A stretch of 64,000 nucleotides of DNA from Pleurostoma richardsiae (lineage: Eukaryota; Ascomycota; Sordariomycetes; Calosphaeriales; Pleurostomataceae): NCBI GenBank assembly GCA_030052745.1, contig JANBVO010000005.1, forward strand, positions 1,240,001 to 1,304,000. The letters run 5' to 3'. Position 1 is the stretch's first letter. Every line of letters starts with the position of its first letter. Of this stretch, positions 34,418 to 45,886 are shown one piece after another. The notes beneath the pieces are model-generated. The model was not told where the DNA came from. It worked only from the letters and a program-made list of their open reading frames with translations, and did not search any database. A program made the translations under genes and the position numbers.

Positions 34418-36309
34418 TCTTGGGCTTCCTCCTTCTCTCTACCTCGGACGTGGTGAGAGTTGGGCTCTGCATGGAATCTTTCGGATCATGCTTGTTAGGG
34501 ACAGAATGTCTTCGGTCTAGAACTACGGCTAGAGTACAGGGCACAGAATGGGATGGCCCGATTATGGCTATTCATGAACACTGGTATGTTTATAGTCTTA
34601 CTGACGGCTTTTCAAGATCGAGACTTGGATTGCTGACCATAGTTGCGGCGCCAGCAGCACAGCGTGGATTTGAAAAAAGGGGTTCTACCGGAAAAGAGGT
34701 GGGCTGGGGACCAGGAGCATATTTGGAACCGTTGCCATCGGTGCGGAAGGACTGGAGTTTTGAGCGAGTTTTTGCTTTCCTGTATCATGGGTTATGGCGA
34801 GGCGTACTTAAAAACTTTTGCGTCTTCTCTTGGGAGTTTGTCCAACATGTGAGAAACACAGGCTCATGGGATCCTCTATGAAAGGGGCTGGAAACTACGG
34901 TCGTTTCGGATAGTCCGAAATTGTGTTCTATGGACTCGTGCTAATTACTGCGACTTTTTTTCTCTTCTCTGTTGAATTTGCAATAATGATATTTCTCTCG
35001 ATATTAACACAGGTATGGGTCGATGTTGTTGCACATCTCCTCCTTCACGCTTCCACCTTGTGCTGCCGCAGATGTTTTCCCGCACAGCGCTTCCCCGGTG
35101 TCTCAGAACGAAGTAGCCTGATATGTTTCGAAAACTGGACCACATCCTTCCAATCAATTTCGCTACCACTGACCAGATCACAACAAGACGGACTCCTGGC
35201 TAGCTGCATATGCTTGCATCATACTGCTTGACTCAGCTCTCTCCTCAGGCAGCAAGTAGGAAAACTATCGATATCTTGCTGCCCAACCGGAACACTGCGT
35301 TATCCGTATCGTTCCTCAGCTGTAACCGGGCCAGTTACTGTCCAACCATGCCTCTTCCGAAGGAGCTCGCCTTGTTTCTTCAATACATCTGGCGCTGGTC
35401 CATACGTCTGGGCACGTGTAGCGTGTAACAAAGACCTCTACTTCCGATTTCATCTCCGGGTTACAGCCATATGCAGCCGGGATTCCGACCTCTCTCCTTA
35501 TCTATGGCCCCCTTTCCTACACCGCAAGCCTCACCTCTCCCCCGATAACGATATTCCTAGAGCTTCATGTATCACAATAGTCACGAATTGTACTCGAAGG
35601 CCTCGTTTAAGGCGCTACATCTCTGTCGCGGCTATCTCCGTCCTGTATGTTCTACCGCTGCTATGGTGACTGCGCGCACAGGCTTGCGGTCTTTTCCCCA
35701 GTCGGCCCCAGCGCCTGCAATCATTCATACCATCCCCGGCCTCAGCTTCCTCCTTTGTATATACTCTGCCGCCTTCCGTCATCAATAAGACAGGGCAGGG
35801 CTCCAATACGAGTGGCAGCGGTGGTTGTATGCAGAGTGGTGCGGGTGGGGGCAGAAGAAGGACAGCAGGGGCAACGGGCTGTCCCGCGGCTGGCTCGGCA
35901 AAGGTCTGCCGGTGGTCTAGCTCGGATAGACCTTGATGTGGAGGTCCGAGTCGGGTTGACGCTTTCACACCCTGTCCACTCCTTCTACGAAGAGGAGGAG
36001 ACGGAGACTCCGGCATGCAGCAAGAGAGGACCAGGGTGAGAATGCAGAACACATGTGGCCGGTCGTGATTGACCTCGGGCTTTTTCTCGCCGAGAGAAAC
36101 GAGGAGTGAATCTAAATCTGGGAAGTGCATCTTGGGTTGGTAGGGTATTGCAAGGTGAGGTGGCAGTCGACCTAACCGGGCTATGGTCGAGCACACATAC
36201 TCCACGTCTCTAACGCAAAATAACAGCAAGATCCGTGACCAGTTATTATACTACTCAGAGACAAAACTCAAGCTTAGGAAAGCTCATTTCCGTTCCTGGG
36301 ACCGAGCTA

Positions 36310-36328
36310 CCTCAGCCCTATGCTGAGG
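36310..36328. repeat. Perfect 7-base inverted repeat (hairpin)
   Basis: CCTCAGC, a 5-base loop, then GCTGAGG. More GCTGAG-like words follow within 40 bases. It is not next to a gene end, so a terminator role is unlikely. Confidence 0.5.
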
Positions 36329-37180
36329 GAAACTGTGCTCAGGCTGAGTTAGGATGAGCTTGGTTGAGCGGTCTGACCGGACCCAGCCCAGGGATCACAA
36401 CCCATATCAAGACCCTAATCTGGGCCATGTCCCCCGTTTCAAGCTATGGCCGGAATATCCTTCCGCAGGGTATCAGAAGCTGAAGAAATCGGATCTATCG
36501 GTGTCTTGTCAAGCAATGTGAACTAGACCATCATGTAACATGACGCAAAATATCGATATCTATTATAAGATAGAGTAGATGAAACTTACGTTGCAACCAT
36601 AATTTTTCCTCCGGCTGTGCTGTTACAGCCATTGAGAAGCACGAACGATGGTATTTATGCCCATCGAGCAAGCACGGTTATCATGTCTAAGAGAACGAAG
36701 TAGGTAGTTGTCATCTTAGACTTACATGCGAATTTATAATGTGGTTCAAGTAGATCATCGACTGCGAAAGACAGGTACTCAGTGACGAGGATGTGTCCGG
36801 GTTAATATCAAGTAGGTGACGGCATAGTCGGCCAAGTGAGCCTCGTCGTCTGCAAGGATGAGCAGCCTACACAGATCTACCTATGTCTTTAAAAGAGGAG
36901 CTCAAGGAGCCTGCGCCATAAATTCCTCATATGTCAAGCCGAGGTACTGTGCCCTGTATAAGTGACCAAGCTCCTCTACAACTTCACGCGATTCCTGTAG
37001 ACTAAGGTACGGAGGTGTATGTGTTTCAGTCAGTAATTTGACAGAGGGGGAGAAATATGGCTAGTGTAATGCTGGCCTTACCGGACTCGTCAAGCTGGCG
37101 TCTTTGTAGAGTCTTTCGGCCTGTATTCAGGAGTCTCACCAGTAGAGATCGCAACGGGCGTGCGGTCTAGGAACCTAAAT

Positions 37181-37207
37181 AGCCGAGGCCCATATCTAGT
37201 AGCCGAC
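37181..37207 (+). promoter_or_regulatory. Two AGCCGA elements upstream of lyase gene
   Basis: TAGCCGA-type words at about 37181 and 37201 lie roughly 130-155 bases before the lyase start. The same core recurs in the other promoters of the cluster. It contains the CGG triplet (as TCGGC on the other strand) typical of Zn2Cys6 regulator sites. The assignment is inferred. Confidence 0.35.
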
Positions 37208-37336
37208 TCGTTAACTTGCTTGCCCAAACGGCTGCACCCTGGCCCCACTTACAGAACATAGACATATTAACCGTAGCGACCATTATTGATGCCATGATGC
37301 TAAGATTTGCGAGATTTGGGTAGGAAGTCCATAAGG

Positions 37337-38555
37337 ATGGCTCAATCACCTGTCTTTCTCCGCCGAGGTATGCTGTATGGTAATAACCAATCCAAACCAA
37401 CTGCTCAGAGTGAAGTGCGAGAGAGGACAAACTCGAAACTGACGAGACGATCGCACAGTCCCGGGATCATCGCAGAAGATGCTCGCAAAGTCCCGTGCAC
37501 TGGCTGTCGACTCTGTCATATATGACCTCGAGGACTCGGTGGCTCCCGATGCTAAGGCGACTGCGCGAGAGCTCGTCACAAAGTGCATCGCACATGAGTC
37601 GATGAGTGCAACGGCCCCTGGCAGAGGTCCAAGGGAGGTGTCGGTTCGTATCAATGCCGTCGAGACAGGACTTGCGCTGCAGGATCTCATGCATGTGGTA
37701 TGTGGTTTTCCACTCCTTTATACACGCACCCAGCATTCCCTTTGCGGTGTCTCAGCCAGTCTAGGCCCATCAACTCTCTGAAGTGTTTTTAGGGGGTGCC
37801 TAGCTAGCTAACGGCAGAAAACGAAGATCCAGAGAACCAGGGACAACCTGGATACTATTGTCGTGCCCAAGGTACACAGTCCGGCAGACCTCCACTTCGT
37901 CGCAGATGTGATCCGTCATTTTGCCCCCGGGAGGGTCCCCGCAGCAGGCCCCAGCGGCTCGTCGCCGGCCCCCGGCGGTACTTACCGCCCGCTGCACATC
38001 CTAGGCCTCATCGAGTCCGCCCGAGGACTCGCGAACCTCCACGAGATCTGCCGCGCCGGCCGCCCCATTGGCCTGACGGGGCTGGGCTTCGCGGCCGAGG
38101 ACTTCGCCTCGGACCTCTCGCTTTCGCGCCTGCCGGACCGCCGAGAGCTGCTCTTCGCGCGGTCCGCGATCGTGACGGCGTGCCGGGCCCACGACGTACC
38201 CACGGCCATCGACATGGTCTCCGTCGGCTTTCGCGGTGCCGCCGGCGGCAGCAGCAGCGAGCTAGAGGTGGAGAGCCGCGAGGGCCGTGCGCTAGGCTTT
38301 ACGGGTAAGCAGGCCATCCATCCGTCGCAAGTCGAGGTGATACAGCCGGCATTTGCGCCATCGGAGAGCGAGGTCGAGTGGGCTATGAGGGTGGAGGTCA
38401 GGGACGCGAAGGCGAGGAGGGACGGGAAGGGCGCGTGGAGCCTAGATGGCAAGATGGTGGACACACCGGTGGTGAAGAGGGCGATGGCCCTGCTTGAGAA
38501 GGCGGCACTTTGTGGGATTGATGTGGAGGGATATCGCCAGAAGTGCAAAGATTGA
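37337..38555 (+). CDS. HpcH/HpaI-type citramalyl-CoA lyase (CitE/CLYBL-like)
   Basis: Members of this family split CoA esters of beta-hydroxy acids; the closest roles are citramalyl-CoA to acetyl-CoA plus pyruvate, or malyl-CoA cleavage. Three exons (37337-37379, 37459-37697, 37818-38555) join in phase to 339 residues. The N-terminus reads RRGMLYVPGSSQKMLAKS, the family opening; VIYDLEDSVAP follows. Later come VVPKVHSPADL, LGLIESARGLANL (metal-binding Glu) and GLGFAAEDFASDLSL (metal-binding Glu/Asp), then FTGKQAIHPSQVEVI near the end. These are the CitE/CLYBL motifs for Mg and CoA-ester binding. No clear targeting sequence is seen. It is the first gene of a seven-gene cluster and would do the final carbon-carbon cleavage. 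Confidence 0.92.
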
Positions 38556-38651
38556 AAAGAGAAAGGCCTAGGGTAAGGTGAGCTCATTATCTCGACCTGG
38601 GGCGTTCACGACAATGTACATACCTAGTTTTTCATCTAATGCTAAACTTAC

Positions 38652-39867
38652 TTATGATGACGCGCTCGCTAACACCTCGCTCTTCATGCAAGTAGCACCC
38701 CTTTTCATAGCCAGGATCTCAAAGGCCCTCCCATCCTGACCATCCTGCACACCTGCAGTCTCAATTGAGTACGACTCGCCAGCATATATCGGAGCCATAG
38801 CCCTGTACGTGATCTGACTGGGCTGCTGCGTCCCTTGGCCGTGCACATCACGCCAATAATCCAAGATACTGATGAGATTGAGCGGACCGTGGACGACGAG
38901 ACCAGGATGGCCTTCAACTTCAGCCGTCCAGCCCTCGTTATAGTGGATTTTATGTCCGTTGAAAGTCAAGGCCGAAAACCGGAACAGGCCTACTGGGGAC
39001 CAGCGCAGCTGCCGCACCGGAAATTCTGCTGACTTTGTGAGCTTGGAAGCCGAATGTGACCGTGATAGAGCAGCGTGACAAACTCACCGGCTTCTTGAGT
39101 GCTCTCATCCTTAATTGTTGACGCCCCGTGAACGTCCAGAAACGATGCGGCTTGCTTCCTCTTCTTCTCGCCCGCCGAATCATCATGTGGTGTGGCAGTA
39201 ACTTCAGGCCGGAACACCCATGATCTCAAGACGCGTATTTTAGTATGGGGCATCCGGAGTCATAGTCAGATAGGCGCCTCATACGGCGGCTTTGGGGCAC
39301 TAACCTCTTGTCCACGACCGCAAGTCCCTTCGGGCCCCAAAACTCCTTCTGCACCTCAACCAGGACCATCTCACCCGCGCTGCGGCTCGTCTTCGGCGTC
39401 GCGCTCAGCAGCACAGTCCGCTCCTCGACCTCCTCGCCCACGCGCAGCGGGGCGTGGGCGTTCCACCGCATCTGTCCGCCGGCCCACATGCGCCGCGTGA
39501 ACGGCGACGGGGCGTTGAACGTCTTGTCTGTGCCGTCCCGTCCCAGCTCACTCTCCACGCCGCCGGGCGTGAAGTACACGAGGTGGTAGCCAGGAGGGAC
39601 CGGGGTGCCCGCGCTTGGCGGGTCAACGGACACGTCCTGGCCGGCGGGATGAATGTGTTTGCGGCCGAGGCTCAGGCTGAGTTTCTGCAGCTGGTTCGCG
39701 TCAAGCACCTGCCGCCGGGTGACAGTTGTGCCGGAGAAGTCCTCAAGGAGCCGCTGCGCGGCGTCGGCAGCAGTGGTTATGATTGCACTACTCAGCCGTC
39801 GAACGTTTCTGCGGGCTTCGATTTGGCTGGAAACGCGTAGCGCAGGAAGGAGTAAGTGAACTGACAT
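38652..39867 (-). CDS. MaoC/HTD2-like hydratase (itaconyl/mesaconyl-CoA hydratase type)
   Basis: Three exons on the minus strand (39305-39867, 39088-39224, 38652-39025) give 357 residues. The protein has the double hotdog layout of the FAS1-like dehydratase/HTD2 family. The N-terminal half contains PPGYHLVYFTPG and FTRRMWAGGQMRW. The C-terminal half has the catalytic hotdog motif FNGHKIHYNEGW followed by HPGLVVHGPLNL. Mesaconyl-C4-CoA hydratases and the itaconyl-CoA hydratase of Aspergillus terreus (IchA) belong to this group, as does mitochondrial HTD2. The N-terminus (RRNVRRLSSAIITT) is basic and suggests mitochondrial import. Its neighbours, a CitE-like lyase and a class III CoA-transferase, favour hydration of an unsaturated C5-dicarboxyl-CoA over a role in fatty acid synthesis. 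Confidence 0.87.
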
Positions 39868-40243
39868 TGCGAGGGAAGGCGGTGGTGGTTCAGTCGCTCA
39901 GTGCTAAGCTGGAAAGTGATTATTGGTATGTGCTCGGGGCTGGTCTCAGAGATGGATATCCCACTCCAGTGAGACAGTGAGACAGTCGAGGTGAATTGGT
40001 CAGAGCAACAAGACTGTGGATGAGCTCATCAATCGTCTCAGTGAGTGAATCAATCTTCTCGTTGTTAGCTCGGGTCACAAGAGGGCAGCCCGGACGCCGC
40101 CGCGGCTCGGCGTTTTGACTCTGACAAGTCGCCGACTAATTAGTTCACAGCCGAGGCTTGATCAAGCATGTCAGCGTCACACTCATCACCTGACCCCGCA
40201 AACTGTGCACAAGTTTGGAGGGACCCGGCGGCGCAGATCGGGT
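39868..40243. promoter_or_regulatory. Hydratase promoter with GCCGA elements
   Basis: A gene-free stretch of 376 bases upstream of the hydratase and downstream of the regulator gene. It contains three GCCGA/TCGGC words clustered at about 40105-40155, the core shared with other cluster promoters. Confidence 0.4.
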
Positions 40244-42764
40244 TTACAGCGACCTTTCTAGGAGGTTTAGTCCCTCGACCTGCATCGGGTCATCCTGGAG
40301 CTGCGGGTCGAGGAAGAGACCGAGATCGTGGAGCGAATCATCGCCCTCCCAATGGCTGCTGAGAATATCAAAGTACTGGTCTTCAAACGCCTCGGTGGTC
40401 TTTCGAGTGGGGCCTTGCTCTGTGGACTCGGGCACGCTCTGGCTGGTGAAGAGCCCGAGGTTTTGGTCCGAGGTAGTGGTGCTGCCGTTCGGATGGTGAG
40501 CCCTGTGTGCTTCGTCCTGTCCTCCGGCTTCTCCCTGGCTTCCGTGGAGTCTCTTGGCGATCGCCTCGTCGAGATACTGCAGAAAGAGGTCAAGCACCCT
40601 GTTGTTTATCCGCCAGTACTTTTGGATGTCCTTTAGGGCCAGCAAGCACATCTGTGCTTTATGTTCTGCAATTCGTCTGGGTATGCCCACAGACCTCCGG
40701 ATTGAGATGGCGTGGATACACAAAGCCGCAAAGAGACTCGTAATCCTGCCAGATTGAAATAATGAGTTCCACAGAGCGGAGATCAGAGGGGGCTCCAATA
40801 GGAGTAGGGAGCCTTACAAGTGCATCTGCCCATATCGCAAGCTCCCATATGTCAACATATCTTCGGCAATCCTGCTGATGCGGCTTGCAGCTGTCAGGGC
40901 GATCTGCTTCGCCCCGTCGTCGTTGCTGTGCAGGAAAGCGGGCCGATGTATGAGAATGCGAAGATGGCTAGTTCGCAATGTCAGCCTCTTTCATACCATG
41001 GGATTGAGCACATGCGCTTCGCTACTCACTTGTATGCTACTTGTAAGAGACAGGACCATATCGAGGCTGTACCGTCTTCGAAGCTGTCTTTCATATTGGC
41101 TGGCAAGCTATGCTCCCATGCCTTTACGGCCGCATCAAGGGTATAAACTGCTTCTGGCGTAGATGGCGGGCGACGGGGCACAAAGTGCAGGTCAATGACC
41201 TTGCCGACTGGGACAACAGTAAGTTTTCCGGGTCAGGAAGTCTGACAATGCACCTGGAGAACTCACGTAGTCGGGCCATCTCCACCATTTTGATGGCGTA
41301 GGTTACATGCTCGGGGCCATATCTCCCCAAGGACATGCCACCAAGATCTTCCTCGTCGGACTCGAGATCGGTGGCGGTCAGCAGTTCAATGTCACAGTCG
41401 TCGTCCCGGATGCGACTGGGCAGGCCTAGCGACGCAGCAGACTGGCGCTCACGAACCTAATCGAAGTCAGCAGGAGTCAGGAATAGGTCAGACTTGTGGG
41501 TATAGTACGTATATCGACCACCATATCCGGCGCCTTAAGCGAGCCATTTGAGGATTACGGGTGGTCAACCGGGTGCTAAGTGAAGTCGACAGTGGTGAGT
41601 ACCGGTTCGACGCGTGACAACATCAAGTTAAAGATGGAGAAAGGCGCAGCTTACGACCTGTGCAGACCAGAGGACTCTGCAAATGTGATGACCACGCCAA
41701 GCCAGTACCTAACGTCTCTAACGTCGAATTTGTCTCCCCTCCAGAAGCTCATCAGGAAGAGCGACTGGATGAGAGTGATCTCGTCCTTCTCCCAGTCAGC
41801 ATGGAACAATAGCCTCGCACGAGTGTACAGCAGAGACTTGGCCTCAGAGCGGTCCCTGAAGCCCATGGCCAGGATAGTGGCATCGTCACAATAAGTGGCA
41901 CCGATGAACAGCATAGCCTGAAGCAGCAGCCGGGAGATGTCCATGGAGGGCAGTCTCCGCGCGATGTCCGCGCGGTCCAGCACCGGGAAACAGGGATGGA
42001 ACCACGTGAAGTAGGCCTGAAGGGCAGGCAGGCAGCTCTTGAGGTCTGGGACGGTCAGCGCGCCCTCGTCGCGTAGGTAGCGAGCCGTGCCGGCGCTAAG
42101 ATGGGAGATGCTGACGGCTGGGGAGGCACCGTCATCCACCTGGGACTGCGGCGTGCCGCCTGTGAGAGGGAACAGCAGCCGGCCTCTCTGCTCACTGCTG
42201 CCGCCCGCAGGGGCCATCGGATCTTCCTCTCCCGTCTGTGCGCCGGCGCCCTGCACGAGCGTCAGGAAGTTGGACTCCCCGAAGAAGACCGTGCCGGCGG
42301 AGGCAGAGGTGGATGACGGTGCAGGCGTGGCCGCCTGTCGCTGCTGCATTAGGCGCGAAGAAGCCTGACGAGTCTGCATCACCAGGCCGGCGGGTTGACC
42401 GGCCCTGTTGCTGTCGATATCTCCGGGCGAAGCCGCATGAATGGACGGCGACGGCGGAGACGTAACAGTCTCGGTGCCGGGACTTGCTGAGATTGAGGAC
42501 TCTTCAGCAGCTGCTTGTTGCTGCCGAGGCTTGCGATGATATCTGGCATCTTCAGGTCAGTGTGCATTGTCCTATCGTGCGGCATCAACTAGGAATGCTT
42601 GCTCACCTTCCTCTGCGCGAGGGCAGCACCTCGCAAGTAGCGCCGGAGGCCCGGCAGTTGGAGCAAGGGTGGAGCTCAGTGACATCGCAGCGAACTCGGC
42701 GCGAGTTGCACACACGGCAAGCATGTTTCGCTCGGGGCCTCCTACTCGAGTCCGGCGTCGACAT
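40244..42764 (-). CDS. Zn2Cys6 transcription factor, probable cluster regulator
   Basis: Seven exons on the minus strand (42607-42764, 41655-42542, 41509-41575, 41267-41456, 41030-41207, 40818-40967, 40244-40745) join in phase to 710 residues. The Zn2Cys6 binuclear cluster is at the N-terminus: CRVCNSRRVRCDVTELHPCS, then NCRASGATC, preceded by basic residues. A Gln/Ser/Pro-rich linker follows. The fungal-specific regulatory domain starts near residue 230 (LQAYFTWFHPCFPVLDRADI) and includes LLQAMLFIGATYCDD, YWLGVVITFAESSGLHRS and RRRIWWSIYVRERQSA. It is a nuclear DNA-binding activator or repressor recognising CGG triplets. Its place inside the catabolic cluster suggests that it controls those genes, perhaps in response to the substrate. 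Confidence 0.93.
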
Positions 42765-43121
42765 AATTACCTTTCCTTCCTTCAGCTGGGAGGATGTGCC
42801 ATATTGTCATGGAAGCAGAGACAACGGTGCGAGAGAAGCGATCACTTTGTTAGGACTAGTCGTCTCACAGCGTTGCGGGGTAACTAGGTAGGTACCTAAC
42901 TAAGAAGAGATCTAACGGATACAATAGTCAAAGGCCCTTCCACTGTCTTCAGATCTTATACTAATAACTTTATCTGTTATTTGGTGTATTTATATATAGT
43001 GATAAAGCCCAAGTCGATAACCCCAGAAGGCAAATCTAGGCGAATTCATCGAGTCTACCTACAGCAAATGTGTAATAGCTCCCAACGAGGGAGCTTGCAT
43101 TGCAGAATGATTTGGTTTGTT
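42765..43121. other. Promoter of regulator gene / 3' flank of esterase
   Basis: A 357-base gap. It has an ACCTA/TAGGT repeat at about 42885-42905 (ACTAGGTAGGTACCTAACTA, partly palindromic). No GCCGA element was seen here, unlike the enzyme promoters. Confidence 0.45.
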
Positions 43122-45026
43122 CTAGTAGTACATCTGAGTCTCCATGATACTGTTCAGATATCGAGTTTGCGCCAGTCGGTAATCGTCGAGCTCAAGATAC
43201 GTCGTGCTCGTGCCAACGGTCCCGTTAGAATTAAATACAAAATTGGTGCCAACGCCATCCGAGTTGGTGGTATTCCAAGCTTGCCAGTTCGGCACACCAC
43301 AGGCTGTAATTATGCACCAAAGATATCAGCTGTGCTTCAGTTGAAACTGGATCGGCAGGCGCGTTAAGGTGATCATACCTTTATGATGGTTTGGATTCAA
43401 ATCCGATACGAAAGATGCCCAGACCCGGCTCATTAACGCTGACGTGGACCGTAGCTCATCGTTATACCCAGAACCATCGACGTTATTGAACACGAAAGCC
43501 AGCTCAACAGCATGACTCGACCCTATGGCAGCAGGCTGACCTAGAGGAAGCAAGTTGATGCGTGTAGAGTAGGCCGTACCGCCGGCTGCAGCCCAAGTAT
43601 CAAGAACCTTGCGCCGTGACGCTGTCTCGACAGCGTCGGTGTGAAAGGCAACCTCACGCTTCCATTGCTTGCCGTAGATTGACTCACTCTCGGGCGTTGG
43701 CTCATACCCAGCCGGCAAGCCCACCGCGTTGACGTCTGGATATAGAATTTCGATGATGTTAATCGTAGCATTATCTGGACCGCCGGCAGCCACAAATGCC
43801 CGGAAGTCCTCGTCTGAGTTGACTGGTCCACTGAAGCCGAAGACGGTTGCCTCGTCTGTATTGGTCGAGTACAGAATCGGTACGTTAACAAAATGACCCT
43901 TATCCAGCGAGTCCGTTGGGCCGTCTTTCAAGATGTCCCCGTCAACCTGCGTCAGCCAGGGCCCCAATCCTGTCCCGCTGAACACAGGCGTATGGCTGAC
44001 GTTCAGGGCTGCAGAGAGAGCCTCGATATTCAGAGCGCGTAAACACTCCAGTGGGGTGGTATCAGCTGGCAAACCAGTCTTGTTCGAGCAGCCGGTCGTC
44101 TCGGTGAGATTACGGTAGAGATCCGCAGTGTACGCTACCGGGTCCTTGATATTGTAGGGCCACTTCTCTACCATGCTGCCGCTCTCCATGATGGCAGCGC
44201 GGAATAAGTTGTCATCCCGCCCTCCGTAAGCAATTAGGTGCTTGCCGACCGACAGCGCCCCTGAACTCTCGCCCCAGATCGTTACCCGTGAAGAGTCGCC
44301 ACCAAAGAACTTGATATTCTCCTGGATCCACTGTAACGCAAGACGTTGGTCTCGAAGGCCATTATTTGCGCTGCCGTTGGTCAGGATGTCAGACGAGTTG
44401 CCCCATAAGAAACCGAAGGCAGTCAGCCGATAGTTGATTGAGACTGCAATGAGGGGCTTCCCCGTCTTTGTCGCTTGCGTGACGAAGTTGCTCAAGTTGG
44501 TTGCAGCAGAGCTGCCGCTATAGAGTCCACCACTACGCAAAATAGTCAATTGTCAAAGGCTGTCCGGAGGGGGGAAGCAGATAGTCGCTTCCGGGAACAT
44601 CTGGACCACTTACCCGTGAATCCAGACCGCAACTGGCAAGCTCTGATTATGCATCTCACTTGGGCGTACGACATTCAGTGTCAGGCAGTCCTCGGACATA
44701 GGAAACCCAGGGGGCGTCTTGAAACTCGCGTTAATATCTGCCACCTTTTCGGATAATCCAGAAAATACACATACGACGTATTGCATGCAGACATCAGAGT
44801 AAGCCACTGCAGGTTTGACGCCATTCCAGGTAACGTTCAGGCTTTGCGGCGCCCTGAAGCGGAGAATTCCCTCTGGTGGTTGCGCATATGGCATGCCCAA
44901 AAAGACATCCTGGCCGTACGCTGGAAGGTTATAGCCTTCATACGTGCCGTTCAAAACTTGCACGACAGGGCCTGCGACAACTTGAGACACCAGGCCAGCC
45001 AATACAATAAGGGTGAGTATCGTCAT
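43122..45026 (-). CDS. Secreted type-B carboxylesterase
   Basis: An alpha/beta-hydrolase of the cholinesterase/type-B family (CE10-like) that cleaves carboxylic esters outside the cell. Three exons on the minus strand (44614-45026, 43379-44532, 43122-43303) give 582 residues. The signal peptide is MTILTLIVLAGLVSQVVAG. The oxyanion loop is at WIHGGGLYSG; the nucleophile Ser is in TIWGESSGALSVG at about residue 225; the acid Glu is in STNTDEATVFG; the His is in IGSSHAVELAFVF at about 477. Many Asn-X-Ser/Thr sites fit glycosylation. The open frame runs 10 codons further upstream without an ATG, so 45026 is the start. In the cluster it could free an organic acid from an ester before uptake. Confidence 0.93.
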
Positions 45027-45886
45027 GGCTAGGGCTGAAATGTATGACGACGTCACAGGTTACAGGCTGAGTTAATCTCTTCCGAAAAGTCCATCACATC
45101 GAGGGGGTTTATTATAGAAGACATCTACATTTGTCCTGGTGAAACAATCCTATATTTGAGATAGCGGAGATATTGTAAGATAGTGTGTCGATTGCCCTCC
45201 CAGACCGCAGAATTGCCAGTTTGCCGACATTGCTGTCGTACATTGCCGACGATAATGCGGTGTGGATTGAGATAACTACTTGTTATCGGCATGGGCATGT
45301 CTGATAACCGTGACAGGGTTCGGGTCAATGGCTCCCACAGACTAATTGACCCGACAGACTACTAGGGCACCCGGATAAAGATTTCAGAGTTCTCGCGTTC
45401 AATCTTCCTACGCCGAGTCCCGAGCTGTAGTGGCCTAGCAGCGCTTGAGATGCGTCTCTCCTTACGATAATCATGACATTCGCTACGGCGTTGTCAAAAT
45501 GGCGACATCCTTGAACTGGTTCTTCTCCCGATACCCGCCGCGAACCCATCCTTCAGCTGGCCTGGCTCCGTTTCACCTTTAAACATCTACGCTGGGCTGA
45601 TATATACGTTCTGTGGTACCGTCAAAGGGCTCGGAGCGGAACTGTATATCGGAAGAAATAACTCGAGCTGCTTGATCGGGTGTGTATGACTCGGCGTGGC
45701 AGGCTGCCGACAATCGCTGTCGGCTATCTGGCCAGGCGAGATAGGTAATCCGCGAGTACAGGAGCCATTTTTGGGACCTTAAAGTAACGAAAGACGAGTA
45801 TTATACGAAGATATTGTATCTAATCGGTAAGGTAGTAGAACATATAATAATATATAGGTTCATATAGTTTATATATGTAAACCCCC
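45027..45886. promoter_or_regulatory. Esterase promoter with GCCGA palindrome
   Basis: Gene-free stretch of 860 bases. The perfect inverted repeat GCCGACA-ATCGC-TGTCGGC lies at 45706-45724. Single GCCGA or TCGGC words also occur at about 45220, 45243, 45285 and 45690. The left part is the esterase promoter. The right end (45780-45880) is AT-rich and is the 3' flank of the acyl-CoA dehydrogenase gene. Confidence 0.45.
45706..45724. repeat. Perfect inverted repeat GCCGACA(N5)TGTCGGC
   Basis: Two 7-base arms are exact reverse complements around a 5-base spacer. Each arm holds a CGG triplet, as expected for a Zn2Cys6 homodimer site, and the element sits in the promoter of a cluster gene. Binding is inferred. 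Confidence 0.5.

Larger units (their letters stand above)
34418..37336. other. Gene-poor region, 2.9 kb
   Basis: No gene recognised. A 204-codon minus-strand frame (35615-36229) is Pro/Leu-rich without motifs and was not accepted. A short perfect hairpin lies at 36310-36328. The last 400 bases hold GCCGA elements and form the promoter of the lyase gene that opens the catabolic cluster. Confidence 0.45.

Noticed and set aside
35615-36229. 204-codon minus-strand open frame
   Set aside because: Pro/Leu-rich with no domain; starts and stops look accidental, and no intron signals or neighbours support it.
36310-36328. Transcription terminator hairpin
   Set aside because: Not at a gene end, and fungal polymerase II genes do not use simple hairpins.
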